Shown here piece after piece: positions 45,416-55,715 of a DNA stretch of 64,000 nucleotides; position 1 is the first letter of the stretch, and each line of letters opens with the position of its first letter. This DNA comes from Nostoc sp. XA010 (lineage in GTDB: Bacteria; Cyanobacteriota; Cyanobacteriia; Cyanobacteriales; Nostocaceae), in assembly GCF_020829625.1 (NCBI RefSeq), contig NZ_JAIVFX010000006.1:1-64000 (forward strand). The letters run 5' to 3'. A program made the position numbers and the translations under genes. Below the pieces are notes generated by a model. That model had not been told where the DNA came from. It made no database searches and saw only the letters and a list, made by a program, of their open reading frames with translations.

Positions 45416-47647
45416 ATGGCGACGAAATTTCCAAAATTTAGCCAGGATCTGGCGCAGGACCCGACTACTCGTCGGATATGGTATGCGATCGCTACAGGCA
45501 ACGATTTTGAAACCCATGATGGCATGACGGAAGAAAATCTTTACCAAAAGATTTTCGCAACTCACTTCGGTCACTTGGCAATCATCTTCCTGTGGGCATC
45601 CAGCCTCCTGTTCCACGTAGCCTGGCAAGGTAACTTTGAACAGTGGATTAAAGATCCCCTTCATATCCGTCCGATCGCCCACGCGATTTGGGACCCCCAC
45701 TTTGGTAAACCAGCGATCGAAGCTTTTACCCAAGCTGGCGCTAGTAATCCGGTAAACATTGCTTACTCTGGTGTTTACCACTGGTGGTACACCATCGGTA
45801 TGCGGACAAACAGTGAACTGTACACTGGTTCAGTTGGTCTATTGTTGTTGGCAGCAGTGTTCTTGTTCGCTGGCTGGCTGCACTTGCAACCCAAGTACCG
45901 TCCTAGCTTGGCATGGTTTAAGAGCGCTGAACCCCGCCTAAACCACCACTTAGCAGGTTTGTTTGGTGTTAGTTCTTTGGCTTGGGCTGGTCACTTAATT
46001 CACGTTGCTATCCCCGAAGCTCGCGGACAGCACGTAGGTTGGGATAACTTCCTATCCACCCCACCCCACCCAGCAGGTTTGGCACCTTTCTTCACCGGTA
46101 ACTGGAGCGTTTACGCTCAAAACCCTGATACTCCTGGGCATATCTTCAGCACATCTCAAGGTGCAGGGACTGCAATTCTGACTTTCTTGGGTGGTTTCCA
46201 TCCGCAGACAGAAGCTTTGTGGCTGACTGATATAGCTCATCACCACTTGGCGATCGCAGTTATCTTTATAATTGCCGGTCACCAGTACCGGACTAACTTC
46301 GGAATTGGTCACAGCATCAAAGAAATGCTGAACTCCAAATCTGGTTTAGTACCTGGTACAAAGAGTGAAGGTCAGTTCAACCTGCCTCACCAAGGGTTGT
46401 ACGACACCTATAACAACTCGCTGCACTTCCAGTTAGGTATTCACCTAGCTGCTCTGGGAACCGTCACCTCTTTGGTGGCACAGCATATGTACGCCATGCC
46501 TCCTTATGCATTTATGGCTAAGGATTATACAACTCAGGCAGCGCTGTACACTCACCATCAATACATTGCTGGTTTCCTGATACTTGGTGCTTTTGCTCAC
46601 GGAGCTATATTTTGGGTACGTGATTACGACCCAGAACAAAACAAGGGCAACGTCCTTGAGCGTGTGTTACAGCACAAAGAAGCGATTATTTCCCACCTTA
46701 GCTGGGTATCTCTTTTCTTAGGCTTCCACACTCTTAGCTTGTACGTCCACAATGATGTAGTGGTTGCTTTCGGTACTCCTGAAAAGCAAATCCTGATTGA
46801 GCCAGTGTTTGCCCAGTTCGTCCAAGCTTCTCATGGTAAAGTACTGTACGGCTTAAACACCTTGTTGTCTAACCCAGATAGTATTGCCAATACAGCATGG
46901 CCCAACTACGCTAACGTTTGGTTACCAGGCTGGTTAGATGCCATCAATGCTGGTACTAACTCCTTGTTCTTGACAATTGGCCCTGGCGACTTCTTGGTAC
47001 ACCATGCGATCGCTTTGGGTCTGCACACCACCACCTTGATCTTGGTCAAAGGTGCTTTGGATGCCCGTGGTTCCAAGCTGATGCCCGATAAAAAGGACTT
47101 CGGCTATGCCTTCCCTTGCGACGGCCCCGGTCGTGGCGGTACTTGCGATATCTCAGCTTGGGATTCCTTCTACCTAGCTACATTCTGGATGCTCAATACC
47201 CTTGGTTGGGTTACCTTCTACTGGCATTGGAAACATCTAGGTATTTGGCAAGGCAACGTAGCTCAGTTCAATGAGAACTCTACATATCTCATGGGCTGGT
47301 TCCGCGATTACCTTTGGGCTAACTCTGCTCAGTTGATTAACGGTTACAACCCTTACGGCGTGAATAACCTGTCTGTCTGGGCTTGGATGTTCTTGTTTGG
47401 ACACCTAGTTTGGGCTACTGGCTTCATGTTCTTAATCTCCTGGAGAGGTTACTGGCAAGAGTTGATTGAAACCCTTGTTTGGGCACACGAACGCACTCCT
47501 CTAGCTAACCTAGTTCGCTGGAAAGATAAGCCCGTTGCTCTGTCTATCGTTCAAGGTCGTGTAGTTGGTCTAGCTCACTTCACTGTTGGCTATGTCTTGA
47601 CTTACGCTGCATTCTTGATTGCTTCTACTGCTGGTAAGTTTGGTTAA
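45416..47647 (+). CDS. psaB: Photosystem I P700 chlorophyll a apoprotein A2
   Basis: The partner of PsaA in the photosystem I core. Full length at 743 residues, starting [20 protein letters not shown]. It has the paired histidine helices ([20 protein letters not shown]) and [12 protein letters not shown], the second pair of FX ligands. It ends [17 protein letters not shown], as is usual. It shares the direction of psaA with a 184-base spacer filled by heptamer repeats. A strong terminator follows, so psaA-psaB is the complete unit. Confidence 0.99.
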   Translation: MATKFPKFSQDLAQDPTTRRIWYAIATGNDFETHDGMTEENLYQKIFATHFGHLAIIFLWASSLLFHVAWQGNFEQWIKDPLHIRPIAHAIWDPHFGKPAIEAFTQAGASNPVNIAYSGVYHWWYTIGMRTNSELYTGSVGLLLLAAVFLFAGWLHLQPKYRPSLAWFKSAEPRLNHHLAGLFGVSSLAWAGHLIHVAIPEARGQHVGWDNFLSTPPHPAGLAPFFTGNWSVYAQNPDTPGHIFSTSQGAGTAILTFLGGFHPQTEALWLTDIAHHHLAIAVIFIIAGHQYRTNFGIGHSIKEMLNSKSGLVPGTKSEGQFNLPHQGLYDTYNNSLHFQLGIHLAALGTVTSLVAQHMYAMPPYAFMAKDYTTQAALYTHHQYIAGFLILGAFAHGAIFWVRDYDPEQNKGNVLERVLQHKEAIISHLSWVSLFLGFHTLSLYVHNDVVVAFGTPEKQILIEPVFAQFVQASHGKVLYGLNTLLSNPDSIANTAWPNYANVWLPGWLDAINAGTNSLFLTIGPGDFLVHHAIALGLHTTTLILVKGALDARGSKLMPDKKDFGYAFPCDGPGRGGTCDISAWDSFYLATFWMLNTLGWVTFYWHWKHLGIWQGNVAQFNENSTYLMGWFRDYLWANSAQLINGYNPYGVNNLSVWAWMFLFGHLVWATGFMFLISWRGYWQELIETLVWAHERTPLANLVRWKDKPVALSIVQGRVVGLAHFTVGYVLTYAAFLIASTAGKFG

Positions 47648-47673
47648 TTCAGCTACTAGTTTAGGTAAGTAAT

Positions 47674-47706
47674 AAAAATCCCCTGCCGCAAGGTGGGGGA
47701 TTTTTT
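47674..47706 (+). terminator. Rho-independent terminator of psaAB
   Basis: AAAAATCCCC pairs with GGGGATTTTT around a TGCCGCAAGGTG loop, and TTTTTT ends the stem. It lies 27 bases after the psaB stop. Confidence 0.93.
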
Positions 47707-47836
47707 GTGAAATTCGGTAAATTCAAGATTATGATTCTTCTGATAACTGCTAAATTTTATACGCTAGAGCTAATTTTTTATCTTATAGTTTTTCTATTTA
47801 ATATTTTCAACAATTATGTTAAGTATACTTTTAAAT

Positions 47837-48046
47837 CTAGTAATCACGATGATGACCGCACATCGCCAGAAAAAACTTGGAGGAACCGTCTTTCAGCAAC
47901 ACGTAATAAAATTCATTATGGTTTGTCATTATTCCATGTTCGGTGCCTGATTGTAGCTCCATGATGCCATTGTCTACTAAACATTTAATCATGAGGTCAA
48001 ATTTATCTACAGCGATATCTGTGTTTCTGCAAATCTTTAATTTCAT
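47837..48046 (-). CDS. Small hypothetical protein
   Basis: 69 residues (MKLKICRNTDIAVDKFDLMI, ending FLAMCGHHRDY). The composition is protein-like, with charged helices and a CGHH end, and TTTTGAG precedes the start. I do not recognise it. It lies in a decayed toxin-antitoxin neighbourhood, so it may be a remnant as easily as a gene. Confidence 0.3.
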   Translation of the reverse strand: MKLKICRNTDIAVDKFDLMIKCLVDNGIMELQSGTEHGIMTNHNEFYYVLLKDGSSKFFLAMCGHHRDY

Positions 48047-48063
48047 CTCAAAATATAAATAGT

Positions 48064-48258
48064 TTGAATCCAGAAGAGTTTATTTTAGAACCTTCAGATC
48101 CAGATTTTACTATTACTGGATTATGGGTTGCTTCTATTAGGGTGACTCGAATAACTACCATAGAACGTAGACTAATCACTAGAAGGATAGGTAAATTAGG
48201 AGCAAATCAAGTACAGCAGTTGAATAGAGTAATGCTTCAAGCTTTGAAACTGACATAA
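48064..48258 (+). pseudogene. C-terminal remnant of a MazF/PemK-type toxin
   Basis: The 64 codons from a TTG read FILEPSDPDFTITGLWVASI, then RVTRITTIERRLITRRIGKL and a helical tail ending LQALKLT. This is the second half of MazF-like toxins: DxDF-x-xTGL, the SVIRVxR strand, and the ERxLIxRRLGxL helix. The N-terminal half, with the usual GDVVLVPFPF strand and RPAVVVS, is absent upstream. It is a truncated copy, and no antitoxin gene is next to it. Confidence 0.6.
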
Positions 48259-48287
48259 TTTCAAGTCTATTATCAACCCACTGAAAA

Positions 48288-48318
48288 CTGCGTAGTTTAT
48301 CGCCGTAGGTATTGCCTA
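48288..48318 (+). repeat. Short dispersed repeat, diverged copy
   Basis: TGCGTAGTTTATCGCCGTAG followed by GTATTGCC, related to the copy at 4981. It lies in the spacer before the DUF433 gene. Confidence 0.55.
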
Positions 48319-48331
48319 AAATTAAACTTAA

Positions 48332-48967
<636 letters not shown>

Positions 48968-49140
48968 TCGCTTTTATAGGAAATCAAGAACACAGCTAGC
49001 TTTTGAATAAATATACCCCTCTGCGTTACTTTGCGCTTCCCTCTGTGTTCCTCTGCCTTTAAAAATAACTTTTAAAATTAAATACTTGGACAATACCAAA
49101 ACAAGTTATAACTAGAAAAAACGAGATAATTTTATAACTC

Positions 49141-50046
49141 TTGCAAGAAGAATCAATAACGCCACCAAAAGAAATAATTTTTAATCCCTATTATACCCAG
49201 CAGAACGGAACAGCATATTTAGGTGATAGCCTTCAACTTATTAAATTCATTGGCGATAATAGTATTAATTTAATTATCACATCACCTCCATTTGCTCTAA
49301 CAAGAAAAAAAGAATACGGTAATGAAACTGCTGAAAAATATATTGAGTGGTTTCTACCTTTTGCTTATGAATTTAAAAGAGTACTGGCAGATAATGGCTC
49401 ATTCGTACTAGATTTAGGTGGCGCTTACCTTCCTGGTAATCCCGTGCGGAGTATCTACCAATACGAACTTTTAGTCAGATTATGCAAAGAAGTAGGTTTC
49501 TTTCTTGCTCAAGAATTTTATCACTATAATCCGGCTAGACTGCCAACCCCTGCTGAGTGGGTAACAATCAGGCGGATTCGTGTGAAAGATTCTGTAAATA
49601 CAGTTTGGTGGTTGTCTAAAACACCGAATCCTAAAGCAGATAACAGAAAAGTTTTAAAGCCCTATAGCCAAAGTATGAAACAATTACTCAAAAATGGCTA
49701 TAAGGCTAAAATACGTCCTAGTGGACATGATATTTCGGATAAATTCCAAAAAGATAACCAAGGGGCAATTCCGCCAAATCTACTAGAAATTGCTAATACG
49801 GAATCGAATAGTGCTTATTTACGACGCTGTAAAGCAGCAGAAACTAGACCCCATCCAGCACGTTTTCCTCAAGGGTTCGCGGAGTTCTTCATCAAATTCT
49901 TAACTGATGAAGGTGATATGGTTTTAGATCCATTTGCAGGTTCTAACACAAGCGGGTTTGTGGCTGAAACTCTGCAACGCCGATGGATATCTTTTGAAAT
50001 TAACGAGGATTATGTAATGGGAAGCCGTTATCGTTTTACTCAATAA
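49141..50046 (+). CDS. Site-specific DNA methyltransferase, N4-cytosine (beta-class) type
   Basis: A 301-residue methyltransferase. The catalytic motif IV is LIITSPPFALT (near residue 50), the S-P-P-F/Y form typical of N4-cytosine enzymes. The AdoMet-binding motif I, VLDPFAGSNTSGFVAE, comes near the C-terminus (about 265-280). That order (IV before I) defines the beta class. The start is a TTG at 49141. No restriction endonuclease gene lies next to it, so it is an orphan, perhaps a GGCC-type enzyme as known in several cyanobacteria; the target is inference. Toxin-antitoxin debris is upstream. Confidence 0.9.
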   Translation: MQEESITPPKEIIFNPYYTQQNGTAYLGDSLQLIKFIGDNSINLIITSPPFALTRKKEYGNETAEKYIEWFLPFAYEFKRVLADNGSFVLDLGGAYLPGNPVRSIYQYELLVRLCKEVGFFLAQEFYHYNPARLPTPAEWVTIRRIRVKDSVNTVWWLSKTPNPKADNRKVLKPYSQSMKQLLKNGYKAKIRPSGHDISDKFQKDNQGAIPPNLLEIANTESNSAYLRRCKAAETRPHPARFPQGFAEFFIKFLTDEGDMVLDPFAGSNTSGFVAETLQRRWISFEINEDYVMGSRYRFTQ

Positions 50047-50101
50047 AGATATTAAGTAAATATTCATAACTGAGCAGTTAAAATCTATAACTCATAACTA
50101 C

Positions 50102-50314
50102 TTAAATTTCTCCATTCACTTGCATTTGATGAACTTGATCTGCTAACTCTTGACGACCTTGATCATCTAGTTTGTCAATTGCTAACATCCCCATGAGAAT
50201 AACTTCTTTCAGGGTCAAACGTGTCGAATGTGCCTGTTTTTGCACAATCTCTTTAATAATGGGACTCACACCAATCGCTGTACTAGCTCTAGCCACGGAA
50301 TAAAAGGAAAACAC
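50102..50314 (-). CDS. Small helical protein of unknown function
   Basis: 70 residues: VSPIIKEIVQKQAHSTRLTL, then KEVILMGMLAIDKLDDQGRQ and a short acidic end. The pattern (helix, turn, helix) is protein-like and might be a small DNA-binding or antitoxin-type fold, but no family is recognised. The N-terminal 10 residues may be out of the true start. It is convergent with the methyltransferase gene, 55 bases away. Confidence 0.4.
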   Translation of the reverse strand: MFSFYSVARASTAIGVSPIIKEIVQKQAHSTRLTLKEVILMGMLAIDKLDDQGRQELADQVHQMQVNGEI

Positions 50315-51230
50315 TAATGATTAAGCCTAAATCTTAGCACCTCCATGAAGTTATTTTCTCTAGTTAAAACTTAATTTAAATGTGTTTCAACTCATACTTC
50401 AATAAGTAAACATTAATTTTAAATTAGGTATATACAGAATAACCTTCTAAGTGCAGGGCACTGTCCTACAACTGGACAATTTATATCAAAACCCCAATTA
50501 TGACATTAAAAATAAGAGCCTACTTTTGCATGAAAATAAACTTAACTTTTATTATCCCAGAATAACGGGTATAGTGTCTAACAGTGCTATAGATAGCTCT
50601 GGAGTTATCCTAAACCTTTCTGATTAAGGGTTTACCGAGATAACTTCAACTGTGCTGTAAATTACCCAAAATGGTCAGAAACTTCTTTGAGTATCGATCC
50701 TTGTCTGATGCTAGTTATGAATCTTTAATCTAACTAATTCCATATTTGAGAACTGACGCATTTGCAACGCTCAATTTTATTTGAGAAATTAAAAAGCTAT
50801 CCCCCTAGTTCTAGTAAAGTCTAATGCAATCGCCACAATTGACTGACATTTTAAACCTGAAATCAAATGGTTATTTATTATGTTAGCAACTGCAAAAACC
50901 AAAACCTCTGTCCTGAGATACTCAAAAATAACCTGCTAATTGCTGAGTTTATCCACACTTGCAATATTTGTGGCAACTGAGTTAGAAAAAATAGTCGGTT
51001 TGTGAAAATAGGGTTTTCAGTACAACTATCCTCACAAATAAAATTTGTATACCATCGGGAAAACCGTAATTTAAAGAGATCGTGAATTCTCAAATATAAT
51101 CTCGTTAATAGGCTTTACAGAACTATACAGTTTAAATAAGAATAATAACTTAACCGAAGTAAAATTTTCCTGAATACAGGCAACTAATGCTGTCATAGGG
51201 AAAAGCAGTGAGTAGAGGAGAGACAAAGCG
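50315..51230. other. Long non-coding spacer with one imperfect hairpin
   Basis: Over 900 bases without a credible gene; the short open frames look random. A hairpin at 50602-50647 (GGAGTTATC with GATAACTTC, inner AAACC/GGTTT) is the only structure I trust. The SGNH hydrolase leader ends with GAGGAGAGA (51215-51223). Confidence 0.5.
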
Positions 51231-52286
51231 ATGAGGGAACCTTATCTGTTGGCAGCAGGCTTGTTAACAGTATTAGCAATACCAGCATTGGCTCTTCCAC
51301 ATTTGTCGATTATCTTGCCAGACAATTCTAGATCCCTGTGGGATTTAAAACAGAGTTCGCAAGCAATAGTCAGTACAAAAATTATCAATAGCGTTGATAT
51401 CTCCTTACCAGAACTCAGCAGCCAAGCGTTCCAACCCTTAAAAAGTTTGCAGCCAACAGCAGGTGAGAAAAACATTAAGAGCTTACCAGAAGTCAGTAGT
51501 CAGGAATTACCAGCTCCAACAGAGTCATCACTCAACCCCAGTCCCCAAGCAACTGGTCTCTCATTGACATCTGGGAATCAACTTTACTACCAAAGATTGG
51601 CGGCTCTGAAAACAGGTCAGATTTATACGCGCGTAGAAAGTGATAATTTGCAATCATTGTGGGAGTCAATCAAGAAACGTCAATTAACTTATGATGATTG
51701 GAAAAGTTTATTAGCTTTAGAAGCTAGAGCGATCGCTCAAGGTCAAGGTGCAAATCATCTAAGTATCTTAGTTGGTGATTCTTTGAGCATGTGGTTTCCG
51801 AGAGAAAAACTGCCTGCTGGAAAATTATGGCTGAATCAAGGCATATCTGGAGATACTTCCAGTGGCGTTTTAAAAAGATTGGGGGCATTTTCGGCAACGC
51901 GGCCCGATGTGATTTACGTCATGGCTGGGATTAACGACTTACGAAAAGGTTCTAGTGATGGCATAATTTTGCGTAATTATCGCCGAATTGTCCGTCGCTT
52001 ACGGCAGACTCACCCAAAAGCCCAAATCATTGTCCAATCAATTTTGCCTACTCGCCTAGCAAAACTTTCCAATAGCCGCATTCGTCACATCAATACACAA
52101 CTAACCCAGATTGTCAAACAAGAAGGCGCTAATTATCTAAATATTTATAGCTGGTTTACGGATATGGAAGGCAATTTGCGCCCTGAGTTAACCACAGATG
52201 GGTTGCACTTGTCTCAAGAGGGTTATGATGTGTGGCGATTGGCACTACAGCAGATAGAATACAAGCTAACTCAGGGTGACAAATAA
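51231..52286 (+). CDS. SGNH/GDSL-type esterase, probably exported
   Basis: A 351-residue hydrolase. The N-terminal hydrophobic segment (LLAAGLLTVLAIPALAL) may be a signal peptide or anchor. A low-complexity linker with Ser/Pro/Gln (about 35-110) leads to the catalytic domain (about 175-345). The domain has LVGDSLSMWFP (nucleophile Ser), GISGDTSSG (oxyanion Gly), VMAGINDLRKGS (Asn block) and TTDGLHLSQEGY (Asp-x-x-His). It acts on an ester in the envelope or on an exported polymer; the substrate is unknown. The neighbour downstream is the DUF4864 gene. Confidence 0.88.
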   Translation: MREPYLLAAGLLTVLAIPALALPHLSIILPDNSRSLWDLKQSSQAIVSTKIINSVDISLPELSSQAFQPLKSLQPTAGEKNIKSLPEVSSQELPAPTESSLNPSPQATGLSLTSGNQLYYQRLAALKTGQIYTRVESDNLQSLWESIKKRQLTYDDWKSLLALEARAIAQGQGANHLSILVGDSLSMWFPREKLPAGKLWLNQGISGDTSSGVLKRLGAFSATRPDVIYVMAGINDLRKGSSDGIILRNYRRIVRRLRQTHPKAQIIVQSILPTRLAKLSNSRIRHINTQLTQIVKQEGANYLNIYSWFTDMEGNLRPELTTDGLHLSQEGYDVWRLALQQIEYKLTQGDK

Positions 52287-52311
52287 GCGATCGCTTGGCG
52301 AAAACTTAAAG

Positions 52312-52341
52312 CGATGTCTACGATGGGCTGCGCCTACGTAA
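52312..52341 (+). repeat. Short dispersed repeat at the start of the DUF4864 frame
   Basis: GCGATGTCTACGATGGGCTG followed by CGCCTACGTA. It creates an in-frame upstream ATG (52314) for the next gene, so automated start prediction may be wrong. Confidence 0.75.
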
Positions 52342-52352
52342 TTTTTAGATTT

Positions 52353-52715
52353 ATGGAAGTTACTGATAACGATGCCATCACCATACGTTCTCTAATTGAA
52401 CACCAATTGGCAGCCTTTCAAAAGGATGATGCCCAAGGCGCTTTTGCCTACGCTAGTCCGGCAATTCAAAAGCAATTTAGAAGCCCAGAAAATTTTATCC
52501 AGATGGTAAAGATAAGCTACCCAGCAGTATACCGTCCTCGTTCTGTCTTTTTTGAGAAGATAACAACCATCCAGGGAAACATAACTCAGCCAGTGCTACT
52601 ACTAGCTCCTGATGGAGTTCCCTTGAGGGCTTTATATTTTATGGAAAAACAGCCAGATAATACCTGGAGGATTAACGGTTGCTTTTTAGTTTCCGTAAAA
52701 AGTAAAGAAGTATAA
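52353..52715 (+). CDS. DUF4864 domain protein
   Basis: 120 residues from ATG 52353 (MEVTDNDAITIRSLIEHQLA). The DUF4864 fold is indicated by QLAAFQKDDAQGAFAYASPA and FIQMVKISYPAVYRPRSVFF, ending with FMEKQPDNTWRINGCFLV, an NTF2-like cup. An in-frame ATG at 52314 would add 13 residues encoded by a dispersed repeat, so I rejected it. The function is unknown in all members. It may be co-transcribed with the SGNH hydrolase. It converges on larE. Confidence 0.83.
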   Translation: MEVTDNDAITIRSLIEHQLAAFQKDDAQGAFAYASPAIQKQFRSPENFIQMVKISYPAVYRPRSVFFEKITTIQGNITQPVLLLAPDGVPLRALYFMEKQPDNTWRINGCFLVSVKSKEV

Positions 52716-52740
52716 ATTATATCTTCGTACAATCAAAATA

Positions 52741-53571
52741 TTATAATTTAACGCTCAAGGCTTCCCGATTCAAAACCTGATTTAACTTACCGCTACGATA
52801 ACCTTCTAAATCCAGGGTTACGTAAAGAAATCCGAAATCTTGAAATGCAGAAACTACTTTCTGTAAATCCGTAGTTAACACAAACTCTTTAATTTGTTCT
52901 GGTGGTAATTCAATGCGGGCTGTATCTCCTTCCGATCGCACGCGCAAATTCTGCCAACCTAGCTTTCTTAAGAAAATTTCTCCTCTACCAACTCGTTGTA
53001 ACTTAGCTACAGTAATTTCTTCACCATAAGGAAAGCGGGAACTAAGGCAAGGTTGAGCAGGTTTATCCCACCAAGGTAAACCGAGTTGTTGCGAAAGTTG
53101 TCTAACTTCAACCTTGCTAAGACCAACTTCTGCTAAAGGCGATCGTGCACCTCTTTCTTTCGCCGCCTGAATTCCTGGGCGATAATCATGCAAATCATCG
53201 GCATTTACCCCATCCACTACGTAGGGATAACCTAACTCTAAAGCTAAAGGTTTGAGAGTATCGTGTAATTCACTTTTGCAAAAATAACAGCGATTAACCG
53301 GGTTAGAAGTGTAGTTGGGATTTTCCATCTCGTGAGTCTGGACGATTTTATGCCCAATCCCAATAGTTGCGGCTTGAATTTTGGCGTCTTCCAACTCTTC
53401 TGGTAACAGCGAAGGAGAAACAGCCGTCACAGCCAAAGCGCGATCGCCCAACGCATCATAAGCAATTTTGGCAACCAAAGTACTATCAACGCCCCCAGAG
53501 TAGGCAATCAACGCCTGCTCCATTTCTTGAAATAAGGCTTTTAATTGCTCAAATTTTTCTGTCAGCATCAT
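52741..53571 (-). CDS. larE: ATP-dependent sulfur transferase LarE
   Basis: A PP-loop ATPase that adds sulfur to the pyridinium nickel-pincer precursor by sacrificing its own cysteine. Residues show ALIAYSGGVDSTLVAKIAYD (PP-loop), NRCYFCKSELHD and the WDKPAQPCLSSRFPYG block holding the conserved cysteine region. I chose ATG 53571 (MMLTEKFEQLKALF, 276 residues) because MGAIGFGQDWE upstream is not family-like. No larB, larC or larA gene is adjacent; other NcAAA-like uses are possible. It is a leftward gene next to a histidine kinase. Confidence 0.92.
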   Translation of the reverse strand: MMLTEKFEQLKALFQEMEQALIAYSGGVDSTLVAKIAYDALGDRALAVTAVSPSLLPEELEDAKIQAATIGIGHKIVQTHEMENPNYTSNPVNRCYFCKSELHDTLKPLALELGYPYVVDGVNADDLHDYRPGIQAAKERGARSPLAEVGLSKVEVRQLSQQLGLPWWDKPAQPCLSSRFPYGEEITVAKLQRVGRGEIFLRKLGWQNLRVRSEGDTARIELPPEQIKEFVLTTDLQKVVSAFQDFGFLYVTLDLEGYRSGKLNQVLNREALSVKL

Positions 53572-53637
53572 TTCCCAATCCTGCCCAAACCCTATAGCAC
53601 CCAACAGTTTCTATTGTAGTCATTTCCCTCTGCTCCC

Positions 53638-55515
53638 CTACTTCCCTAATTCCCCTGTTGTTGGCGGTTTGGTGTATTTAGCCACCAGACTGGCTAAAAG
53701 TGGTAAATCAATTGGTTTAGAAATATAGTCATTTACTCCAGCTGCTAGACAAGTTTCGCGATCGCCTTTCATTGCCATTGCTGTTTGAACAATTACCGGA
53801 ATCGTCCGATATTGCCGATTTTCTCGCAGCTGCTGTACCAACTTTAGACCATTTCCATCTGCCAGATGAACATCCATCAAAATTAACACTGGGTCTAACT
53901 GTAGTAAAACTTCCCACATCTGGGCAGCATTCTTAACCCAAGTCACCTGATATCCCAATTTACGTAGATAAATTTGTATCAAATGAGCGTTGGACAAGTC
54001 ATTTTCTACCAGCAAAATATCTACAGAAGAACTAGGGGTGAAAGGCAAATGAGATGAGGGGTATTTTGCCTCCCCTGCCTCCCCTGCCTCCCCTGCTCCC
54101 CCTGCTCCCTCATCTCCCTCATCTCCCCCCACTCCCGCCTCTTGCCTAAAGGGAAGTACAAGGGTAAAACGGGAACCGCAATTTACTTCAGATTCCACTT
54201 TCACAGAACCACCGTGGATTTGGGCGAGTTTTTGAGTTACAGCTAAACCCAAACCAGTACCTTCACCACTAGCGACAGCCTTGGCAATTTGGAAATAGGG
54301 TTCAAACAGTTGAGCTTGGTCTTCTTGGGAAATGCCAGTGCCAGTATCCCAAACTGTAAAATACACAAATAGACCTTTGGGAACAACCTCTAAGCCAACA
54401 CTTCCTTGGCTGGTAAATTTTAGGGCATTGAAGAGTAAATTCAACAGCATTTGCTTGAGTCGCAAGGGGTCAGCTACTAGAGTTGTGATATCGGGGTCAA
54501 GTTTTAAACGGAGTTTCAAACCCTTATTAGCAGCTTTCTCTTTCACCAGCGCGAAAACATTGCTACATACCATTGGCACATCAATTGTTTCGCACTGCAC
54601 CTCCAGCTGATTTGCTTCAATTTTAGAGAGATCCAAAATATCATTAATCAGAGCTAGCAAGTGCTTGCCACTAGACTGAATAATATTTAAATACTCTTGC
54701 TGGCGTTCTTTAGTTGGTTCGTACCCTTGGGCTAAAAGTAGGTGGGTAAACCCAATAATAGAACTAAGCGGTGTGCGAATTTCGTGGCTGGTGTTTGCCA
54801 AAAACTGATTTTTAAGTTGATTGGTGCGCTCCAATTCTTGATTAGAGTTACTTAACTCTTGATAGCGTTGCTGCCAAGATAGAGTGTGTCTAAGTTGTAC
54901 CAAGGCTGTAGTACAATGCTTGGCAGACCTTGCCATCAATTGTGATCTGAGTTGAGCAAGTGATTTTATCAGCGAATCACGAGCAGAGTTTAGGGGTGCG
55001 GCGGCGAGAATTAGCCAACCCATGACGTTGCCAGAATCATCAGCTAACCGCCAAGCGCTCGGTGGTTGTTGATTTTCAAGCTGCTGCAAATCTTCGATTT
55101 CTATAATCTCTTGCAATCTCAACAGCAGCTTTTTTTCTGCTTTCAGTAATTCTAGAAATAAAGGTTGTGAGTTCGGAGATAGAGAAGACGAAACATAGCA
55201 AACTGTGGCAACAGTTGCTTGTGGTTCAAACAAAGCTATGCCTACGGCACAATCTGTAACCGCCAAATTGCTGTTGTTCACAGCACTGTTAATCTCGTTG
55301 ACAACAGTTTGGAGAATTTTTGCTTCTGCGGCTCCTGCCTGTGGGACAGTGTTACAAGCAGAAAGCAGGCAATCACCAAGGCGACTTTGCAACTGGTTCA
55401 AGCTGCTCTCCAGCCACAACTTGGCGCAAAGTTGCTGAATTGTTGTCAAAGGTTTTGGCCTTACATCTACCTGTGAGTTATGGTCTGATAAGCTTGAGTA
55501 CTGCTGCATGGTCAA
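53638..55515 (-). CDS. Hybrid sensor histidine kinase with C-terminal receiver
   Basis: A 625-residue soluble kinase. Residues about 30-215 form a GAF-like or uncharacterised sensor region without membrane helices. A coiled coil leads to the phosphorylated-His helix LANTSHEIRTPLSSIIGF (His244). The ATPase region follows (LFNALKFTSQGSVGLEV as N-box, DTGTGISQEDQ as G1, GEGTGLGLAV as G2). A receiver domain at about 497-615 has the acceptor aspartate in LILMDVHLADG (Asp548) and ends SKPID. Between them an odd Gly/Glu/Ala linker (about 458-483) is encoded by a repeat normally found between genes. The partner protein is unknown. Confidence 0.92.
   Translation of the reverse strand: MTMQQYSSLSDHNSQVDVRPKPLTTIQQLCAKLWLESSLNQLQSRLGDCLLSACNTVPQAGAAEAKILQTVVNEINSAVNNSNLAVTDCAVGIALFEPQATVATVCYVSSSLSPNSQPLFLELLKAEKKLLLRLQEIIEIEDLQQLENQQPPSAWRLADDSGNVMGWLILAAAPLNSARDSLIKSLAQLRSQLMARSAKHCTTALVQLRHTLSWQQRYQELSNSNQELERTNQLKNQFLANTSHEIRTPLSSIIGFTHLLLAQGYEPTKERQQEYLNIIQSSGKHLLALINDILDLSKIEANQLEVQCETIDVPMVCSNVFALVKEKAANKGLKLRLKLDPDITTLVADPLRLKQMLLNLLFNALKFTSQGSVGLEVVPKGLFVYFTVWDTGTGISQEDQAQLFEPYFQIAKAVASGEGTGLGLAVTQKLAQIHGGSVKVESEVNCGSRFTLVLPFRQEAGVGGDEGDEGAGGAGEAGEAGEAKYPSSHLPFTPSSSVDILLVENDLSNAHLIQIYLRKLGYQVTWVKNAAQMWEVLLQLDPVLILMDVHLADGNGLKLVQQLRENRQYRTIPVIVQTAMAMKGDRETCLAAGVNDYISKPIDLPLLASLVAKYTKPPTTGELGK
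54066..54140 (-). repeat. Simple repeat inside the histidine kinase coding sequence
   Basis: Tandem CTCCCCTGCC and CTCCCTCATC units, in frame, encoding the AGEAGEAGEA and GDEGDEGAGG linker. It is the same type as the intergenic repeats at 1477, 22560 and 56920. Confidence 0.85.
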
Positions 55516-55715
55516 CTAGACCGTTGAACTAGTTTAGCTTCGCATAACAATCCGAAAAGGATTCTATGTATATTAACTGACAATTCTTTTTTATTTATAA
55601 ACCATCACTTATGTTGTTATAAACCATAACTTATGATGTTAAATTTAGCATCTCTTCTAAGAAAAATTATTATACGAACCACTGACGTAAAATTTCTTAA
55701 AGCAACTGAAGGCTT

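Noticed and set aside
50878..51093. Minus-strand 71-codon frame in the long spacer
   Set aside because: Aromatic-rich random-looking translation, no ribosome-binding site, no neighbour relation.
52314..52352. Upstream start for the DUF4864 gene
   Set aside because: The 13 added residues are encoded by a dispersed repeat; the ATG at 52353 begins the conserved domain.
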